A DNA stretch of 64,000 bases from Leptospira ainlahdjerensis (lineage in GTDB: Bacteria > Spirochaetota > Leptospiria > Leptospirales > Leptospiraceae): the NCBI RefSeq assembly GCF_016919175.1, contig NZ_JAFFPU010000011.1, positions 1 to 64,000 on the forward strand, given 5' to 3'. This document shows positions 30,826 to 45,946 of the stretch, piece after piece. Position numbers and translations under genes: made by a program. Position 1 is the first letter of the stretch, and each line of letters begins with the position of its first letter. Below the pieces are notes generated by a model. It ran no database searches. It was not told where the DNA came from and saw only the letters and a list, made by a program, of their open reading frames with translations.

Positions 30826-30967
30826 GGAGTTCCTACACGGGAATTTTTTCTTGCAAAATTAGAATTTTGTGATATAGGAAAGTCCGCCGAGGTTTTTTCC
30901 ACCACCCGCCCCTCCACCCGAAATTTGGGTGGGGCGCGCGACTTTTACTGTAGGGCGTCGGAGTTCC
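30826..30967 (+). repeat. 142-bp dispersed intergenic element, copy 1
   Basis: Starts GGAGTTCCTACA and ends CGGAGTTCC. Inside are CAAAATTAGAATTTTG (a 7-bp inverted repeat around AG) and CCACCCGAAATTTGGGTGG (6-bp arms). Almost identical to copy 2, which begins 212 bp downstream. It lies just after the Fe-ADH-like gene. Confidence 0.9.
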
Positions 30968-31037
30968 GACGGATTTTTCCTTACCCACAAGTTGAGAGGG
31001 GTTGCAAGGAGATTACTTCTAAAAGAAAGACTTTTTA

Positions 31038-31179
31038 GGAGTTCCTACATGGGAATTTTTTCTTGCAAAATTAGAATTTTGTGATATAGGAAAGTCCGCC
31101 GAGGTTTTTTCCACCACCCGCCCCTCCACCCGAAATTTGGGTGGGGCGCGCGACTTTTACTGTAGGGCGTCGGAGTTCC
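31038..31179 (+). repeat. 142-bp dispersed intergenic element, copy 2
   Basis: Direct repeat of 30826-30967, differing only at the first base after the end core and at the last few bases. The 70 bp between the two copies are unrelated. Same orientation as copy 1; no coding capacity. Confidence 0.9.
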
Positions 31180-31304
31180 TACAAAAACCTTAGAGAAAAA
31201 TTGCGCTTGAACGGAATTTGAAGTCCGTCCTGAAGTATTTTTGGAAGAATCCTCTGCAGAACCGATTCAAGTTTTAGGATTCAGCTGATTCTTAAACATT
31301 GACT

Positions 31305-31796
31305 ATGAAACTTCATTGGATTAAGATCGACAACTCGTCTCACATTCTAAAAATCATCCGAGATTCCGCTCCGACGGAAGAAATCATCTTAGAGACCAAA
31401 AGTTATCTGATTCACGACCTTATGCACTACTGCGTGGAATCCATCGGAGATTTTCAAAACGCGTTTTGGGGAAGTTTAGAAAACGGTAAAACCTTGTCCG
31501 AAATGTCGGATCAGAAAAATCCGAATTCCGACCCCGAACTACAGATCGTGGAATTGATCGTCGGCCCGATGCAATCCCTTTGGAAAAAACGGATCGATGA
31601 GGAAATCGTATTTGAACGACTGTTAGAGATTTCCATTCTTTCCGATCCGTCTTTGTTTATCAAAACGATCCATTCTAAAATGGATGAAGTCTGGGGAAAA
31701 TGGCAATCCACAAAATTCGGAGAAACCATGGAACTCGTCTGGCCTTCCCTTCCCAGTAACGGTCTCAGACCCAAAAAACCGCAAAAAAACATTTGA
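31305..31796 (+). CDS. Conserved hypothetical protein
   Basis: 163 aa, soluble. No signal peptide or known motif; Trp/His-containing N-terminus (MKLHWIKI) and a helical remainder ending in a Pro/Lys-rich tail. ATG 31305 preferred over an in-frame TTG at 31299. Followed 34 bases later by the bactofilin gene. Its position before bactofilin and recJ suggests one transcript. Function unknown. Confidence 0.7.
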   Translation: MKLHWIKIDNSSHILKIIRDSAPTEEIILETKSYLIHDLMHYCVESIGDFQNAFWGSLENGKTLSEMSDQKNPNSDPELQIVELIVGPMQSLWKKRIDEEIVFERLLEISILSDPSLFIKTIHSKMDEVWGKWQSTKFGETMELVWPSLPSNGLRPKKPQKNI

Positions 31797-31830
31797 ATCT
31801 GCCTCTCTTCCTCTAAAACTTGGAGACAGA

Positions 31831-32151
31831 ATGAGCGACGAACACATCGATACAATCATCGGAGACGATATCCAATTCAGAGGAAAATTGAAATTCAGCA
31901 ATTCCCTGAAAATCAAAGGCAACTTCAAAGGAACGATCGAAACGACCGGAAGACTCGTGGTCGGAGACACGGGAGAAGTGGAAGCCGACATTCAGACCGG
32001 AACCCTCGAAGTAGAAGGCGCGTTAAAAGGAAACGTTTCCGCAAATGAAAAGGTTTCCATCCGCAAAACCGGCAAAGTGATCGGAGACGTCCGCACGCCC
32101 GATTTAGAAATAGAATCCGGAGCAAGATTTAGCGGCAACAGCGCAATGTAA
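31831..32151 (+). CDS. Bactofilin
   Basis: 106 aa. The whole chain is the bactofilin (PF04519) right-handed beta-helix: repeats of short strands with Gly turns, for example LKIKGNFKGTIETTGRLVVG and LEVEGALKGNVSANEKVSI. Bactofilins polymerise into cytoskeletal filaments without nucleotide. In Leptospira some affect cell helicity; which paralogue this is cannot be told. ATG at 31831 with GGAG upstream; an open frame extends further but lacks homology. Confidence 0.9.
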   Translation: MSDEHIDTIIGDDIQFRGKLKFSNSLKIKGNFKGTIETTGRLVVGDTGEVEADIQTGTLEVEGALKGNVSANEKVSIRKTGKVIGDVRTPDLEIESGARFSGNSAM

Positions 32152-32153
32152 GG

Positions 32154-34081
32154 ATGCTCAAAAATTCTCCCTATTCTCATGGCCCGGGTATAAAGGAACT
32201 CCCTTCCTCCGGGCTTCGCGGCCCCCTCACTCCTCTCCAACAAAGATTCTACCAAACACACTTACGAGAAAAATCGCACCCGGAACACCTTCTCTACCAC
32301 GGACTCAGAGAACTTCCTTCTCCTTTTTTGCTTCCGGATCTGGAACCGGCCCTCGAACTCTTAAAAGAATCCGTTGCCTCTGAAAAGAAAATTCTTCTCT
32401 TTGGAGATCGGGATTGCGACGGAGTTTCTTCCACGAGCCTCCTCGGAGGTTTTTTAAAAAAAATTCATCGGGGAGAATTGATCCTCAAAGTTTCCAACGA
32501 AGAAGACTACGGACTTTCGCCCGCCGCGCTCGACTTCGTAAAAAAACAAAAACCCGATCTTCTCATCACCCTCGACTTCGGAACGACCAATCACGTTCAG
32601 ATCGACGAACTCGCCTCTCTCGGCATCAAGGTCATCGTCCTCGATCATCACGAGATTCCGGAAAGAATTCCGGCTTGTTTTCTTGTTTCTCCGAAACGTC
32701 CGGATTCACAGTATCCGAACGAAAAAATCTGCACGGCAGTTCTCGCACTCAAATTGATCCAAGCCTATCTCTATTCTTCCTTGGAAGAATACAACCTGGG
32801 GACTTGGATCGGAGACGGAAATTCTCTCTTCTCGGGTTATCTCATCTACAGAGGAAAACTCGTCTTTCAAGGGGAAAGACAGGAAGTAGAATCCAAATTC
32901 TCCTTTCCCATCTGCGAAGCGCACTACAGCTTCACCTCCGAATATCCGGAAAGAGAATGGTTCTATCAAGAATTTCTAAAATACCCCGCGATCTTGGAAC
33001 AGTATCTCCAGAACTTCGATCTCGCGGCGGTGGGAACCGTCTCCGATATGATGCCCCTCTTCGGAGAAAATCGAATCATCGTCAAGGAAGGATGTAAGAT
33101 TCTTTCCAAACTCTATCGTAAGGAAACCCGACACAGAGAAGGATTGTTCCAACTCCTTTCGCTCATGGAACTCAGCGAAAAACACGTGACCTCGAAAGAT
33201 CTCGGCTGGGGACTCGGGCCCATGATTAACTCCGCGGGAAGAATGAATTCCACCGAAGTCGCCCTCAATCTTCTTTTGGAGGAGAATCCGGAACGTGCAA
33301 AAACAGGCGCGAAAGAACTCCAAAAATTAAACGAAGAACGAAGAGAAAGAACTAAACGAAATCTTTTCAAGGTGGACGGATTTCTAAAACGAAAACAGGA
33401 ACGAACTCAGAAAGCGGTTCTCTTTTGTTACGAACCCGACTTCGAACCCGGAGTTTCCGGAATTGTCGCGACCCGTCTTGTAGAAGAGTATAAAAAACCG
33501 GTTCTCTTCATCACACCCGATCACGGTCACGCGAAGGGAAGCATCCGTTCCTATGGAAAAGAGAATGTTCTGAATCTTCTGAAAAAAGCGGAATCGATCT
33601 TCTTTCAATACGGAGGCCACAAAGAAGCCGGAGGATTTTCTCTTTCCATCGATAGAATTCCCGAACTCGCGAAAGTCATCTTTGAACACGCAGATTCTTG
33701 GTTGGAAGAAGAACAAAAACAGGCGATCCTGGATTCCACTTCGAGTTTAGTTTCTCTCGAACCCACCGAACTGGGGGCAAAGATCTTTCACGAACTTTCC
33801 GTTTTTGAACCCTTCGGACATGAAAATCCGGTTCCACTTTATTCCATCAAAGGCGCAAAGATCTATCACACCAAACCGATGACCGACGGAAAACACGTTC
33901 GTTTTAGAATTTTGGGAGCTCCCGAAACGATCCAGTGTTTGATCTGGAATCGGGGGAAAGACTTTTTAGATTTACTCAGCAAAACCGGAAGCCTGGATCT
34001 CTGGGGTTCCTTGGAGGAATCTACCTTTCGATCCAAAACTTCACTTCAGTTTGTAGTGAACTACTTTCAAGAAGCGGAGAA

Positions 34082-34085
<4 letters not shown>
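32154..34085 (+). CDS. recJ: Single-stranded-DNA-specific exonuclease RecJ
   Basis: 643 aa. DHH-family 5'-3' exonuclease for recombination and mismatch repair. Motif I DRDCDG (Asp85, 87, 89), motif III DHH (Asp164-His166), [12 protein letters not shown], and the DHHA1 motif [10 protein letters not shown] are present, with a C-terminal OB-like domain. Between KLIQAY and LAAVGTV there are about 75 residues instead of the usual 20-30, a lineage insertion. Starts three bases after the bactofilin stop; ends overlapping pcnB by four bases. Confidence 0.92.
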
Positions 34086-35633
<1,548 letters not shown>

Positions 35634-35664
35634 TTTCATTCCCCCTACCTGCAAGTAAAAATCT

Positions 35665-36681
35665 ATGACAAGCCCGGCAAAGTTCGATCTCAAATTAACG
35701 CATTCCGAGCGTTTGCAGGTCAAAATTCTCAAATTCAAAAATTGGTTTCGTAAATTCAAAGAGAGCGGGTCCAAAAAGATCTCTTTTTTACTCGTTCCAC
35801 ACAGTCACGAGAACGTAATTCGGATCGAACTGAACGTTTTTATGGCTTGGTTCCTTGGAATCCTCTTAGGATCGATTCTCGCCCTCGCTTTCGTCTTTCT
35901 TTCCTATCTCAACTTCTTCTATCGACCCGACGAGGACCTTTTTCAGAAAAGCGATGAGAACGTAAGTCAATATCTTTACTATGATATGCTCCTCCAAGAC
36001 GCCAAAAAGGAGATTCGAGGTCTGGAAAGAAAAACCGAGCAGTTGAACCTCGTGGCTTGGGACGAGGTTCCTTGGAAGCGGATTCTTACCTACGAAGTGA
36101 TCCCCGAGTTTCGGCTCAAAAAGGAGATCCCGGATTCCGAGACCAATCTCGAACTCTATAAGAATACGGTGGAAGGCTTTGCCGCTCAGAACATAGAACT
36201 CTTCCGAATTCGGCAGGCCTTTGAAAACGCATTCGATTATCTTGAAGAAAGAGAATCCATTCTCTACGCATTGCCCAGGGGACGACCTCTCAAACCAGGA
36301 GTTGGATTTGTTTCCTCCACGTTCGGAGGAAGGGTCGATCCATTCGGTCTTGTCGTATTGGGAGAGCATCACTCGGGTGTGGACTTTGCTTCTTCCGAGG
36401 GAACTCCGATCTACGCGACCGCTCCCGGAATCGTAGTAGAATCCGGACAATCTTCCGGAGGATTGGGAAAGAACATTCGGATCAATCACTTAAACGGAAT
36501 CTTTACCGTCTACGGTCACTGTTCTCAGATTCTTGTAGAAAAGAATCAGGTCGTAAAACGAGGAGATCTCATCGGTCTCGTCGGCTCGACCGGAAAGGCG
36601 ACGGGGCCTCACGTGCACTACGAGGTTCACATGGGACAAGATCCGCCTCTGGATCCGGCGGAATTCATCAACATCGAGTGA
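35665..36681 (+). CDS. M23 family (LytM-type) metallopeptidase
   Basis: 338 aa. One membrane helix at about residues 57-82, a coiled-coil-like periplasmic segment, then the LytM domain: H236xxxD240 in EHHSGVDFA and His316/His318 in GPHVHYE, all zinc-site residues intact. Either an active cell-wall endopeptidase or an EnvC-like activator; intact ligands favour activity. Divergent from pcnB and upstream of lgt. Confidence 0.88.
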   Translation: MTSPAKFDLKLTHSERLQVKILKFKNWFRKFKESGSKKISFLLVPHSHENVIRIELNVFMAWFLGILLGSILALAFVFLSYLNFFYRPDEDLFQKSDENVSQYLYYDMLLQDAKKEIRGLERKTEQLNLVAWDEVPWKRILTYEVIPEFRLKKEIPDSETNLELYKNTVEGFAAQNIELFRIRQAFENAFDYLEERESILYALPRGRPLKPGVGFVSSTFGGRVDPFGLVVLGEHHSGVDFASSEGTPIYATAPGIVVESGQSSGGLGKNIRINHLNGIFTVYGHCSQILVEKNQVVKRGDLIGLVGSTGKATGPHVHYEVHMGQDPPLDPAEFINIE

Positions 36682-36840
36682 TTCTTCCAAAAAAAAGAAA
36701 AAAGACCAAAGTTTTCTTTTCCTCGTTCCTCGTTTTTTAAAAAAGAATTCCATTTTTCAAATGTTTCAAGAGGCCTTTGTCTTTTTCAAAAAAGGATTAT
36801 GGGTTGATCCATTCCTGCAATCGAGAGAATTGGTTACACT

Positions 36841-37773
<933 letters not shown>

Positions 37774-37910
37774 TTGGAATCGTTTCTTTCGAACGACTTT
37801 GAAAGGCCAGGGAACCAAGGCTCAGTTTTTTTAGTACCGACGGCTCGTTCCCGCCCGACCATTCTCTAACCTTAGCTGCAAGTATTTTGCATCTCAAGAA
37901 TGAGTCTGTC

Positions 37911-38053
37911 GGAACTCCGACAATTCTACCGTGAAAGTCGCGGGCCCCGCCCGATTTTCGGGTGGAGGGGTGGGTGGTGGAAAAAAACACGGGGGACTTT
38001 CCTATATCACAAAATTCTAATTTTGCAAGAAAAAAGTCCCGTGTAGGAACTCC
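37911..38053 (-). repeat. 143-bp dispersed intergenic element, copy 3 (inverted)
   Basis: Reverse-complement orientation relative to copies 1 and 2. Starts GGAACTCCGAC, contains the GGGTGGAGGGGTGGGTGG block and the CAAAATTCTAATTTTG inverted repeat, ends GTGTAGGAACTCC. Lies downstream of lgt. Confidence 0.88.
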
Positions 38054-38183
38054 TAAAAAATTCTTCCTCGTAAAGACGATTCTCGTTATATCTCCTCTCA
38101 ACCTGCGCGCGGGTTCTATGATACTCGCTCTCCCGTTTAACCGTATATTAGAAAATCAAAATCTTACCTTCAAGACTGAGAAT

Positions 38184-38572
38184 GTAGGAACTCACACTTT
38201 TCTGGAACGGTCTAGGAATTCCTAAAAATCGAATCCGTTCTCAATCGTAGGAGCTCATACGGGAAGGAAGCGATTTTTATAAAACGAAATTCTTTTCATC
38301 CTTTGAGGAATTTGGGTTCGATTCTTATGCCTCCGATTCTAAAAACAAAACGTTTGTCCTAACATCTGAGAAGGACACGGATTCGACCTTTCGAATATTT
38401 CAGTGAGAAAACGGGGAGTTCCCACAAGGAATCGCAGTTTTACGGTTCTGGTCGTTTTAGACCGCGAGATCCCGGGTCGATTCTTATAGGAGTTCCAACA
38501 AATTTCAGTCCTTTCAGGGTGAAAGAACTTTCTCACCGACGATTGCGATCCCGTTCGTATAGGAGTTCCTAC
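38184..38572. repeat. Cluster of solo GTAGGAACTC-type palindromes
   Basis: Six sites: 38184-38197 (GTAGGAACTCACAC), 38213-38224 (TAGGAATTCCTA, perfect), 38247-38260, 38413-38425, 38486-38500 and 38557-38572 (TAGGAGTTCCTAC inside). Each is an imperfect inverted repeat of GTAGGA/TCCTAC around 2-3 bases. They match the ends of the 143-bp element and the start of the 47-bp tandem unit. Confidence 0.75.
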
Positions 38573-38666
38573 GTTCCGAGTTTTAAAAGCCGAGCCCCGA
38601 TTGAAAAGGGAATCGAAGTCAGTATAGATTCGAATTCTCGGGAAAGATTTTTCCTGATCGAGAATT

Positions 38667-38879
38667 CTATGTTCTTTTTCCCAAAAGTTCCGCTCGTAAT
38701 TTTCGATTCGCTCTCAGAAGTTGAAAGACGAAACCGATGAGAATCAAAGTAAAAAGAGGCCAGATCACGCAAAAGATATAAACGTTGATTTCGTTGTAAG
38801 TAATCCCAAAAACTTTCGCCCAAAAAATCAATACATCCACACACCAGTCGAAAATCGAATCAATCGAAGAAAGTTTCAT
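38667..38879 (-). CDS. Small membrane protein downstream of dsbD
   Basis: 70 aa with one clear membrane helix (INVYIFCVIWPLFTLILIGFVF) preceded by an amphipathic, Trp-containing segment and followed by a basic tail (RANRKLRAELLGKR). ATG at 38879 with AGGAG nine bases upstream, 14 bases after the dsbD-like stop. Placement and ribosome-binding site support a real gene. Function unknown; a companion of the DsbD-like protein is possible. Confidence 0.7.
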   Translation of the reverse strand: MKLSSIDSIFDWCVDVLIFWAKVFGITYNEINVYIFCVIWPLFTLILIGFVFQLLRANRKLRAELLGKRT

Positions 38880-38892
38880 CCAGTAATCTCTC

Positions 38893-40278
38893 CTAATGTC
38901 GTTCTTTTAGAGTTTGGATCATGGTCTTCGTATCCTGATAATCCGTGGTCTTATACAAAAGATTCCCCTCTTCGTCCAAGATCACAAAAAAAGGAAGACC
39001 GATTTTTAATTCTTCAAAACGAGGATCTCTTGCGAAGGTCTCAAAAATCGGATCGTCGTCTTTAACCTTTAAAAGAACCGCACTCTGCAAAGCCTCGTTC
39101 AGAGAAGAATCCGAAAGTGTCAATTCCTCGAATGCTTTACAGTTCGTGCACCAATCCGCATAAAAATCGATGAATACTTTTTTCCCGCTATCCTTTCCTT
39201 CCCCATAAGCCTTTTCGGGGAGTCGAAACCAAGTCAGATTTCCTTTTGTCTCCGTTTCAGAAACGCCTGAAGTTTTGACTCCTCCTGGACCGTTCGAAAG
39301 AAGAATAACAAGCCCTGCCGCGGACAGGACAACTCCGCCTAAGAAGAGAGTCTTCTTCATTCTTTTGTATTTGTCCCAATCTTCGGGAAGAAAAAAGTAA
39401 AGACAGACGAGAAGAATTAAAATTCCGGTCGCTGCCAGAGGAATCGAACGATCCAAAAATCCCCAACCCGAAAGCGCCTTTTGAAAATAAGTATAAGAAA
39501 AATAGAATACAAAAAAACCAAGAACCCATTGGATCCAACGCATCCATTTTCCTGATTTTGGAAGACTGAGCCCGAACACTCCGATCATCAAAAAGGGAAA
39601 GCCCAATCCTATCCCGAAAAGGAACATCTTAAAGGATGCAAGAAGAATGGAGCCGATCGAGATCGCACCCGAACCAGCGGTGATCTGCAAGAGGATCGCG
39701 ACTACGACGGGACCGACACAGGGAGAAGAAAGAAGTCCCGCCCCCATTCCAAGGAGAAAGGTCCCTTTACAACCTTGCCCGGTTTTGACCTCCTTGGACT
39801 GGAAAAAAGGGAGATGAATCAGATCCAGAGAAGCGAGCGCCAAGAGAAAAATGAGAATCGAGAGTGCGAGGTTGGTGAACGGATAACGTAGAATCACGTT
39901 AAACGCTCCTCCCGAAAAACCTGCAATCAAACCGAAACACCAATAAACCGCGACAAGTCCTAAATAATAGACCGCCGGATGAAGAATCTTAGGGGATCCT
40001 TCGCCTCTCGCTCTCACGATCCCGACCGTAATCGGATAAAGAGGATAGACGCAGGGAAGAAGACTTGCGAGAACTCCTCCTGCAATGAGAACAAAGGCGG
40101 TGGTCCATTCTAAACCTCCGCCTGCTACCCCGGAAGAAACCGATTTTTGCAGCCCCTCGAACCAAGAGAGCGAAAGTTCTTCGGCGGAAAGGGAAAATGT
40201 GATGAGAAAAAAGGACAGAAATCCCAGGACCAGAAATCTAATCTTCGAATTCTTATGTTGCTGGGTTTTTAATAACAC
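38893..40278 (-). CDS. DsbD-like thiol:disulfide interchange protein (no N-terminal alpha domain)
   Basis: 461 aa. Signal-like N-terminus, then an eight-helix beta domain with the redox pair Cys76 (LPCVYP) and Cys187 (SSPCVGP), then a periplasmic thioredoxin domain with CTNC at 377-380 ([16 protein letters not shown]). The cDsbD and transmembrane parts are complete, but the N-terminal immunoglobulin-like alpha domain of E. coli DsbD is missing. It carries electrons from cytoplasmic thioredoxin to periplasmic partners. Start is a GTG at 40278. Confidence 0.9.
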   Translation of the reverse strand: MLLKTQQHKNSKIRFLVLGFLSFFLITFSLSAEELSLSWFEGLQKSVSSGVAGGGLEWTTAFVLIAGGVLASLLPCVYPLYPITVGIVRARGEGSPKILHPAVYYLGLVAVYWCFGLIAGFSGGAFNVILRYPFTNLALSILIFLLALASLDLIHLPFFQSKEVKTGQGCKGTFLLGMGAGLLSSPCVGPVVVAILLQITAGSGAISIGSILLASFKMFLFGIGLGFPFLMIGVFGLSLPKSGKWMRWIQWVLGFFVFYFSYTYFQKALSGWGFLDRSIPLAATGILILLVCLYFFLPEDWDKYKRMKKTLFLGGVVLSAAGLVILLSNGPGGVKTSGVSETETKGNLTWFRLPEKAYGEGKDSGKKVFIDFYADWCTNCKAFEELTLSDSSLNEALQSAVLLKVKDDDPIFETFARDPRFEELKIGLPFFVILDEEGNLLYKTTDYQDTKTMIQTLKERH

Positions 40279-40562
40279 GGATCCAATGACCAGGAAAAAA
40301 AACTAAAACTTCATCCAAGAAACAATGCTTTTGCGAAAAAATGAGGGGTCAACCCGATTCCTGGCAAAGACGCGCTTGAACTCGTAGTTTAGACTCCGAG
40401 CCTTTCTAAAAGGATTTTTTTTTAGATTCTAAATTCGAAAAGGACACCCCGTTTGGAGAATGAAAAGATCTCCGCGTTTCGAAAAACCGGACGGACTTTC
40501 CGACCGATTTCAAGGGATTCCCGGCTCACCTAAAAAACGAAATCTGCCGAAAATCAAAAAGA
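40279..40562. other. Divergent intergenic region
   Basis: 284 bp between the dsbD-like gene (leftward) and the unknown gene at 40563. An in-frame short ORF at 40460 overlaps the next start and looks spurious. No distinct promoter, repeat or RNA was recognised. Confidence 0.4.
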
Positions 40563-41291
<729 letters not shown>

Positions 41292-41445
41292 AGCGCAAAG
41301 AAATCGTGTGAGTTCCTACGAGACGCGGTGCGGATAATCTACTTGCAATATTCCCTTGTTGCAGATCGCCCCCTATGTTTTTCCCGCCACCCAAGTTCGG
41401 AATAACCTTTCCCCCGAGTTGCCTAAATCTTCAGAAAAACCTGTC

Positions 41446-41588
41446 GGAACTCCGACAACTCTTCCGTGAAAGTCGCGCGCCCCACCCAAATTTCGGGTGG
41501 AGGGGTGGGTGGCGGGAAAAACCACTGCGGACTTTCCTCTATCACAAAATTCTCATTTTTGCAAGAATAAATTCCCGTGTAGGAACTC
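41446..41588 (-). repeat. 143-bp dispersed intergenic element, copy 4 (inverted)
   Basis: Starts GGAACTCCGACAACTC, contains CCACCCAAATTTCGGGTGG and a slightly changed CAAAATTCTCATTTTTG, ends GTAGGAACTCAC. Same orientation as copy 3. Confidence 0.87.
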
Positions 41589-41680
41589 ACACAAACCCCT
41601 TTTATAGGGACGATTCCCGTCGTCTCTCCTCTGAATCCCAAAAAAATCTCTCGGAACTCCGACATAACCTCTTTGAAAAT

Positions 41681-41717
41681 AAAAAAGCCCGACTTTTACG
41701 CCGGGCTTTTTTATTTT
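41681..41717 (-). terminator. Bidirectional rho-independent terminator (glnA end)
   Basis: AAAAAAGCCCG (41681-41691) pairs with CGGGCTTTTTT (41702-41712), loop ACTTTTACGC, with T-runs on both strands. It ends the leftward glnA transcript 47 bases after the stop and can also stop rightward transcription. Confidence 0.9.
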
Positions 41718-41763
41718 TCTTAAACGAGACGAGCGCTTCCCTAAAGGTCCGCGCTCACCCAAA

Positions 41764-43512
<1,749 letters not shown>

Positions 43513-44799
43513 ATGAAACAGATTCAATTCCTGACCGAAGCGGCACTAACGAAAATGGTCGACCGAGAAACGATGGAAGTCTTATTCTCAAAAAATCAGA
43601 GCTCTGAAATCGCTCTGAAAGAATTCTATCGCCAATTGAAACATTGGGCCGGGGAACAGAACGCAAATTATTGTATCGAATTTCCGGAAACAGCAATCGA
43701 ACGATCGCCGCTTCCCGATTTGTTACGCGACATGGATCGTTCCATTCAAACCCTATCAGAGTTTTCCAATTCTTCCCATAAAAAAAATCCGTCCGCGACC
43801 TTTCCAGCCTTTGTCTGGAAGAATTTGTTTTACTTTCCTTTCTTTTCCAAAGAAGAATCCATTGCGTCCAAGATTTCTTTTCTGGAGGAAAAAATTCAGG
43901 CCGAACGATTCCGAAAGACAAAGAAGAATGATGAGTTGCGGATCTTTCAGTTGGAGTTTTTGATTTCTTCGGAAACAAACGATTCTTTGGAAAGAATTCT
44001 GGAAGCGGAAATTCCAGAGAACTTCGTGGAAAGAATTTTAGAAAGGGGAAATCAAAAAATTCTCATCACACCGAAACTCGGGGCTGTGCAGAGTTTGTTT
44101 GCGATCTATCTTTTTAAAGAATGTATTTCCGATCTCGAATTTACATTTCAGAGTATAAGAATCGATCTTTCTAGGATGAAAAAAATTCTTCCCGTTTGGA
44201 TCGAACGTTCGGGAAGCGTCCTCGCCGGACTCGATTTTGAAAACGCTCCCGTTTATGAAGAATCGTCTCTGGAGATTACGATTGCTCCTTGGCTCAGCGC
44301 GTCTTTTGTATTCTTAGTTTTAAATTCTTCGATCTTGGATGCTTGGGAAAAATGGGAATCCGGAAATTCCACGATTTCAATTTCAAATTCGATTTCGAAA
44401 TTTACGAAAAGTGAATCCTGGCGAGATCTAACGGAACATCGTTTTGCGGCCCGCATCGCGAGACATTTGGAAAACGAGGAGAAGTTCTTTTTCGATCTTC
44501 TTCAGAAAGAATTCGAAGTTTCCAAAAAAATCTTGGATTCTCACTTGGAAGTTCGTAAAGAAGAATTGGAAGAGATCGAAATTCCGGAACTCTTGGATCG
44601 TCTTAAGATCATCCAAGAATCTTCTCAGAACATTTCCGCAGACGAATCCACAAAGGAAGAATGGAGATCTCTCCAATCTGCGACAAACGATCTGATTCTT
44701 CAAAAATGGAAGGAACGAAACTCTCTCTCGACGAAAAAAATTGACGAAATCGCAAACATTTCTTCCTGGAAAACTCTGATCGAAATCTGGAAATCCTGA
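43513..44799 (+). CDS. Conserved hypothetical protein
   Basis: 428 aa, soluble and strongly charged. The C-terminal 130 residues are predicted long helices (Glu/Lys-rich, heptad-like), suggesting a coiled coil. No signal peptide, membrane segment or familiar motif. It lies upstream of the tRNA gene on the same strand. Function unknown. Confidence 0.72.
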   Translation: MKQIQFLTEAALTKMVDRETMEVLFSKNQSSEIALKEFYRQLKHWAGEQNANYCIEFPETAIERSPLPDLLRDMDRSIQTLSEFSNSSHKKNPSATFPAFVWKNLFYFPFFSKEESIASKISFLEEKIQAERFRKTKKNDELRIFQLEFLISSETNDSLERILEAEIPENFVERILERGNQKILITPKLGAVQSLFAIYLFKECISDLEFTFQSIRIDLSRMKKILPVWIERSGSVLAGLDFENAPVYEESSLEITIAPWLSASFVFLVLNSSILDAWEKWESGNSTISISNSISKFTKSESWRDLTEHRFAARIARHLENEEKFFFDLLQKEFEVSKKILDSHLEVRKEELEEIEIPELLDRLKIIQESSQNISADESTKEEWRSLQSATNDLILQKWKERNSLSTKKIDEIANISSWKTLIEIWKS

Positions 44800-44812
44800 A
44801 TCTCAAGAAACC

Positions 44813-44842
44813 TTGACAGGCCGATTCCCTTCAAAAAAATAG
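44813..44842 (+). promoter_or_regulatory. Candidate promoter of the tRNA gene
   Basis: TTGACA (44813-44818) followed 17-18 bases later by an A-rich -10 (AAAATA). The inferred start lies about 30 bases before the tRNA. A small hairpin (GGAACCGAC with GTCGGGTCC) occupies the leader. Confidence 0.5.
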
Positions 44843-44872
44843 CACTGGAACCGACTTGTCGGGTCCAATAAT

Positions 44873-44951
<79 letters not shown>

Positions 44952-44969
44952 AGTTTCAAGGAGAAGACA

Positions 44970-45254
44970 TTGAAATATCTCTTTCTAATGATTCTTTCTT
45001 TCTTCCTTCTGGCTCAGTCTGCGCCAGCTCAGTCTCCGGTCTGTAGCGAAATCTGCGGATTCTATTCGGGTTGTGTGGAGCAAAACGCTCCGAGAAAGTT
45101 AAGCGCGGACGAAAAAACAAAGGTAAAAGCCGGTTGTTTGAATTCCTGCAAAAAACACTCGCAGGCAGTTGCGGCATGTTTCGAAAACCACAAGAACCAA
45201 TGCAAACCGTTTAACGATTGTATCGTAAACGCTTATAACTCGAATAAAAAATAG
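44970..45254 (+). CDS. Small cysteine-rich secreted protein
   Basis: 94 aa. Signal peptide ending SAPA; mature part has eight cysteines, including CSEIC and CLNSC (two CxxxC pairs), CFENHKNQC and CKPFNDC, suggesting four disulfides. The start is a TTG at 44970 with AAGGAG six bases upstream. It lies 20 bases after the tRNA and may share its transcript. A strong terminator follows. It resembles small leptospiral Cys-rich families; function unknown. Confidence 0.82.
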   Translation: MKYLFLMILSFFLLAQSAPAQSPVCSEICGFYSGCVEQNAPRKLSADEKTKVKAGCLNSCKKHSQAVAACFENHKNQCKPFNDCIVNAYNSNKK

Positions 45255-45289
45255 AACGATCGGATCCAAGATCCTTTCGTTTGAATTCA

Positions 45290-45322
45290 AAAGAGCGGGT
45301 TTTTCTCCCGCTCTTTTTTTAT
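45290..45322 (+). terminator. Rho-independent terminator after the Cys-rich gene
   Basis: AAGAGCGGG (45291-45299) pairs with CCCGCTCTT, short T-rich loop, followed by a run of T. It lies 37 bases after the stop. Confidence 0.9.
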
Positions 45323-45946
45323 ACCTTTTTGAAATTCAAAAAATGATAAAATTTTGACCGATCCGATTTTTGAAAAAAGATCAAAATGTTTGAAAGTGAT
45401 TTTTGAGAGAGAATTTTGTTCCGGCTGATTCTAAGAATTGGCTCCAAAATTTTGGCTGTAGGAAGTCTTACGTTGTCGCCCTACACGGAACAATCCAAAA
45501 TCTCACTAAGTCGGATGTAACATCGATTGTGGGAACTCTCACATAGCTTATTATAAATTTCGAATGAAACGGGTTCTACGGCACCAAGCGCTTTGCAAGC
45601 CAAGACCAAAATCTCGACAGAAACCGATTTCAACGGGAAGGTGAATTCGTCAGAGTTCCCACAAATTCGGCGCTTTTACCGGCTTGCCGTGATCAAACGG
45701 ACAGATCTTCAATAGATTCTTCTTAGGAGTTCCTACGCGCATCCTCATTTTTGGGTAAATCGGGAAGCTCGATTTGCGGATAACTGCGATCCCGATAAAC
45801 GAAAGAATACATTCTTCCACATTCTAAAAAAAGGAAGTTCCGCAAGTTCTGACTCTCTTATCATTTCCGTTCCTTCAAGAAATCGCCACTCGAAAACTTT
45901 CCGACGCAAGCTCGGAAATTGAAACACACTCTTACCAAAAGAAGAA
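45323..45946. other. Repeat-bearing intergenic region upstream of thiH end
   Basis: 624 bp between convergent genes. It has four solo GTAGGAACTC-type sites (see 45458-45736) and no supported gene. Confidence 0.6.
45458..45736. repeat. Cluster of solo GTAGGAACTC-type palindromes
   Basis: 45458-45471 (GTAGGAAGTCTTAC), 45529-45543 (GTGGGAACTCTCACA), 45649-45663 (GTCAGAGTTCCCACA) and 45724-45736 (TAGGAGTTCCTAC). Spacing is irregular (about 60-120 bp). Confidence 0.7.

Larger units (their letters stand above)
37774..38666. other. Long repeat-rich intergenic region
   Basis: About 890 bp with no credible gene. It holds copy 3 of the 143-bp element (37911-38053) and six solo copies of the GTAGGAACTC-type palindrome between 38184 and 38572. 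Short open frames here lack codon bias and are broken by the repeats. Confidence 0.7.
41292..41763. other. Repeat-bearing intergenic region before glnA
   Basis: 472 bp without a gene. It contains a solo repeat at 41306-41319 (GTGTGAGTTCCTAC), copy 4 of the 143-bp element, another palindrome at 41651-41662 (TCGGAACTCCGA, perfect) and the glnA terminator. Confidence 0.6.

Noticed and set aside
38519..38740. Plus-strand frame in the repeat-rich spacer
   Set aside because: Built from repeat sequence and antisense to the supported small membrane-protein gene.
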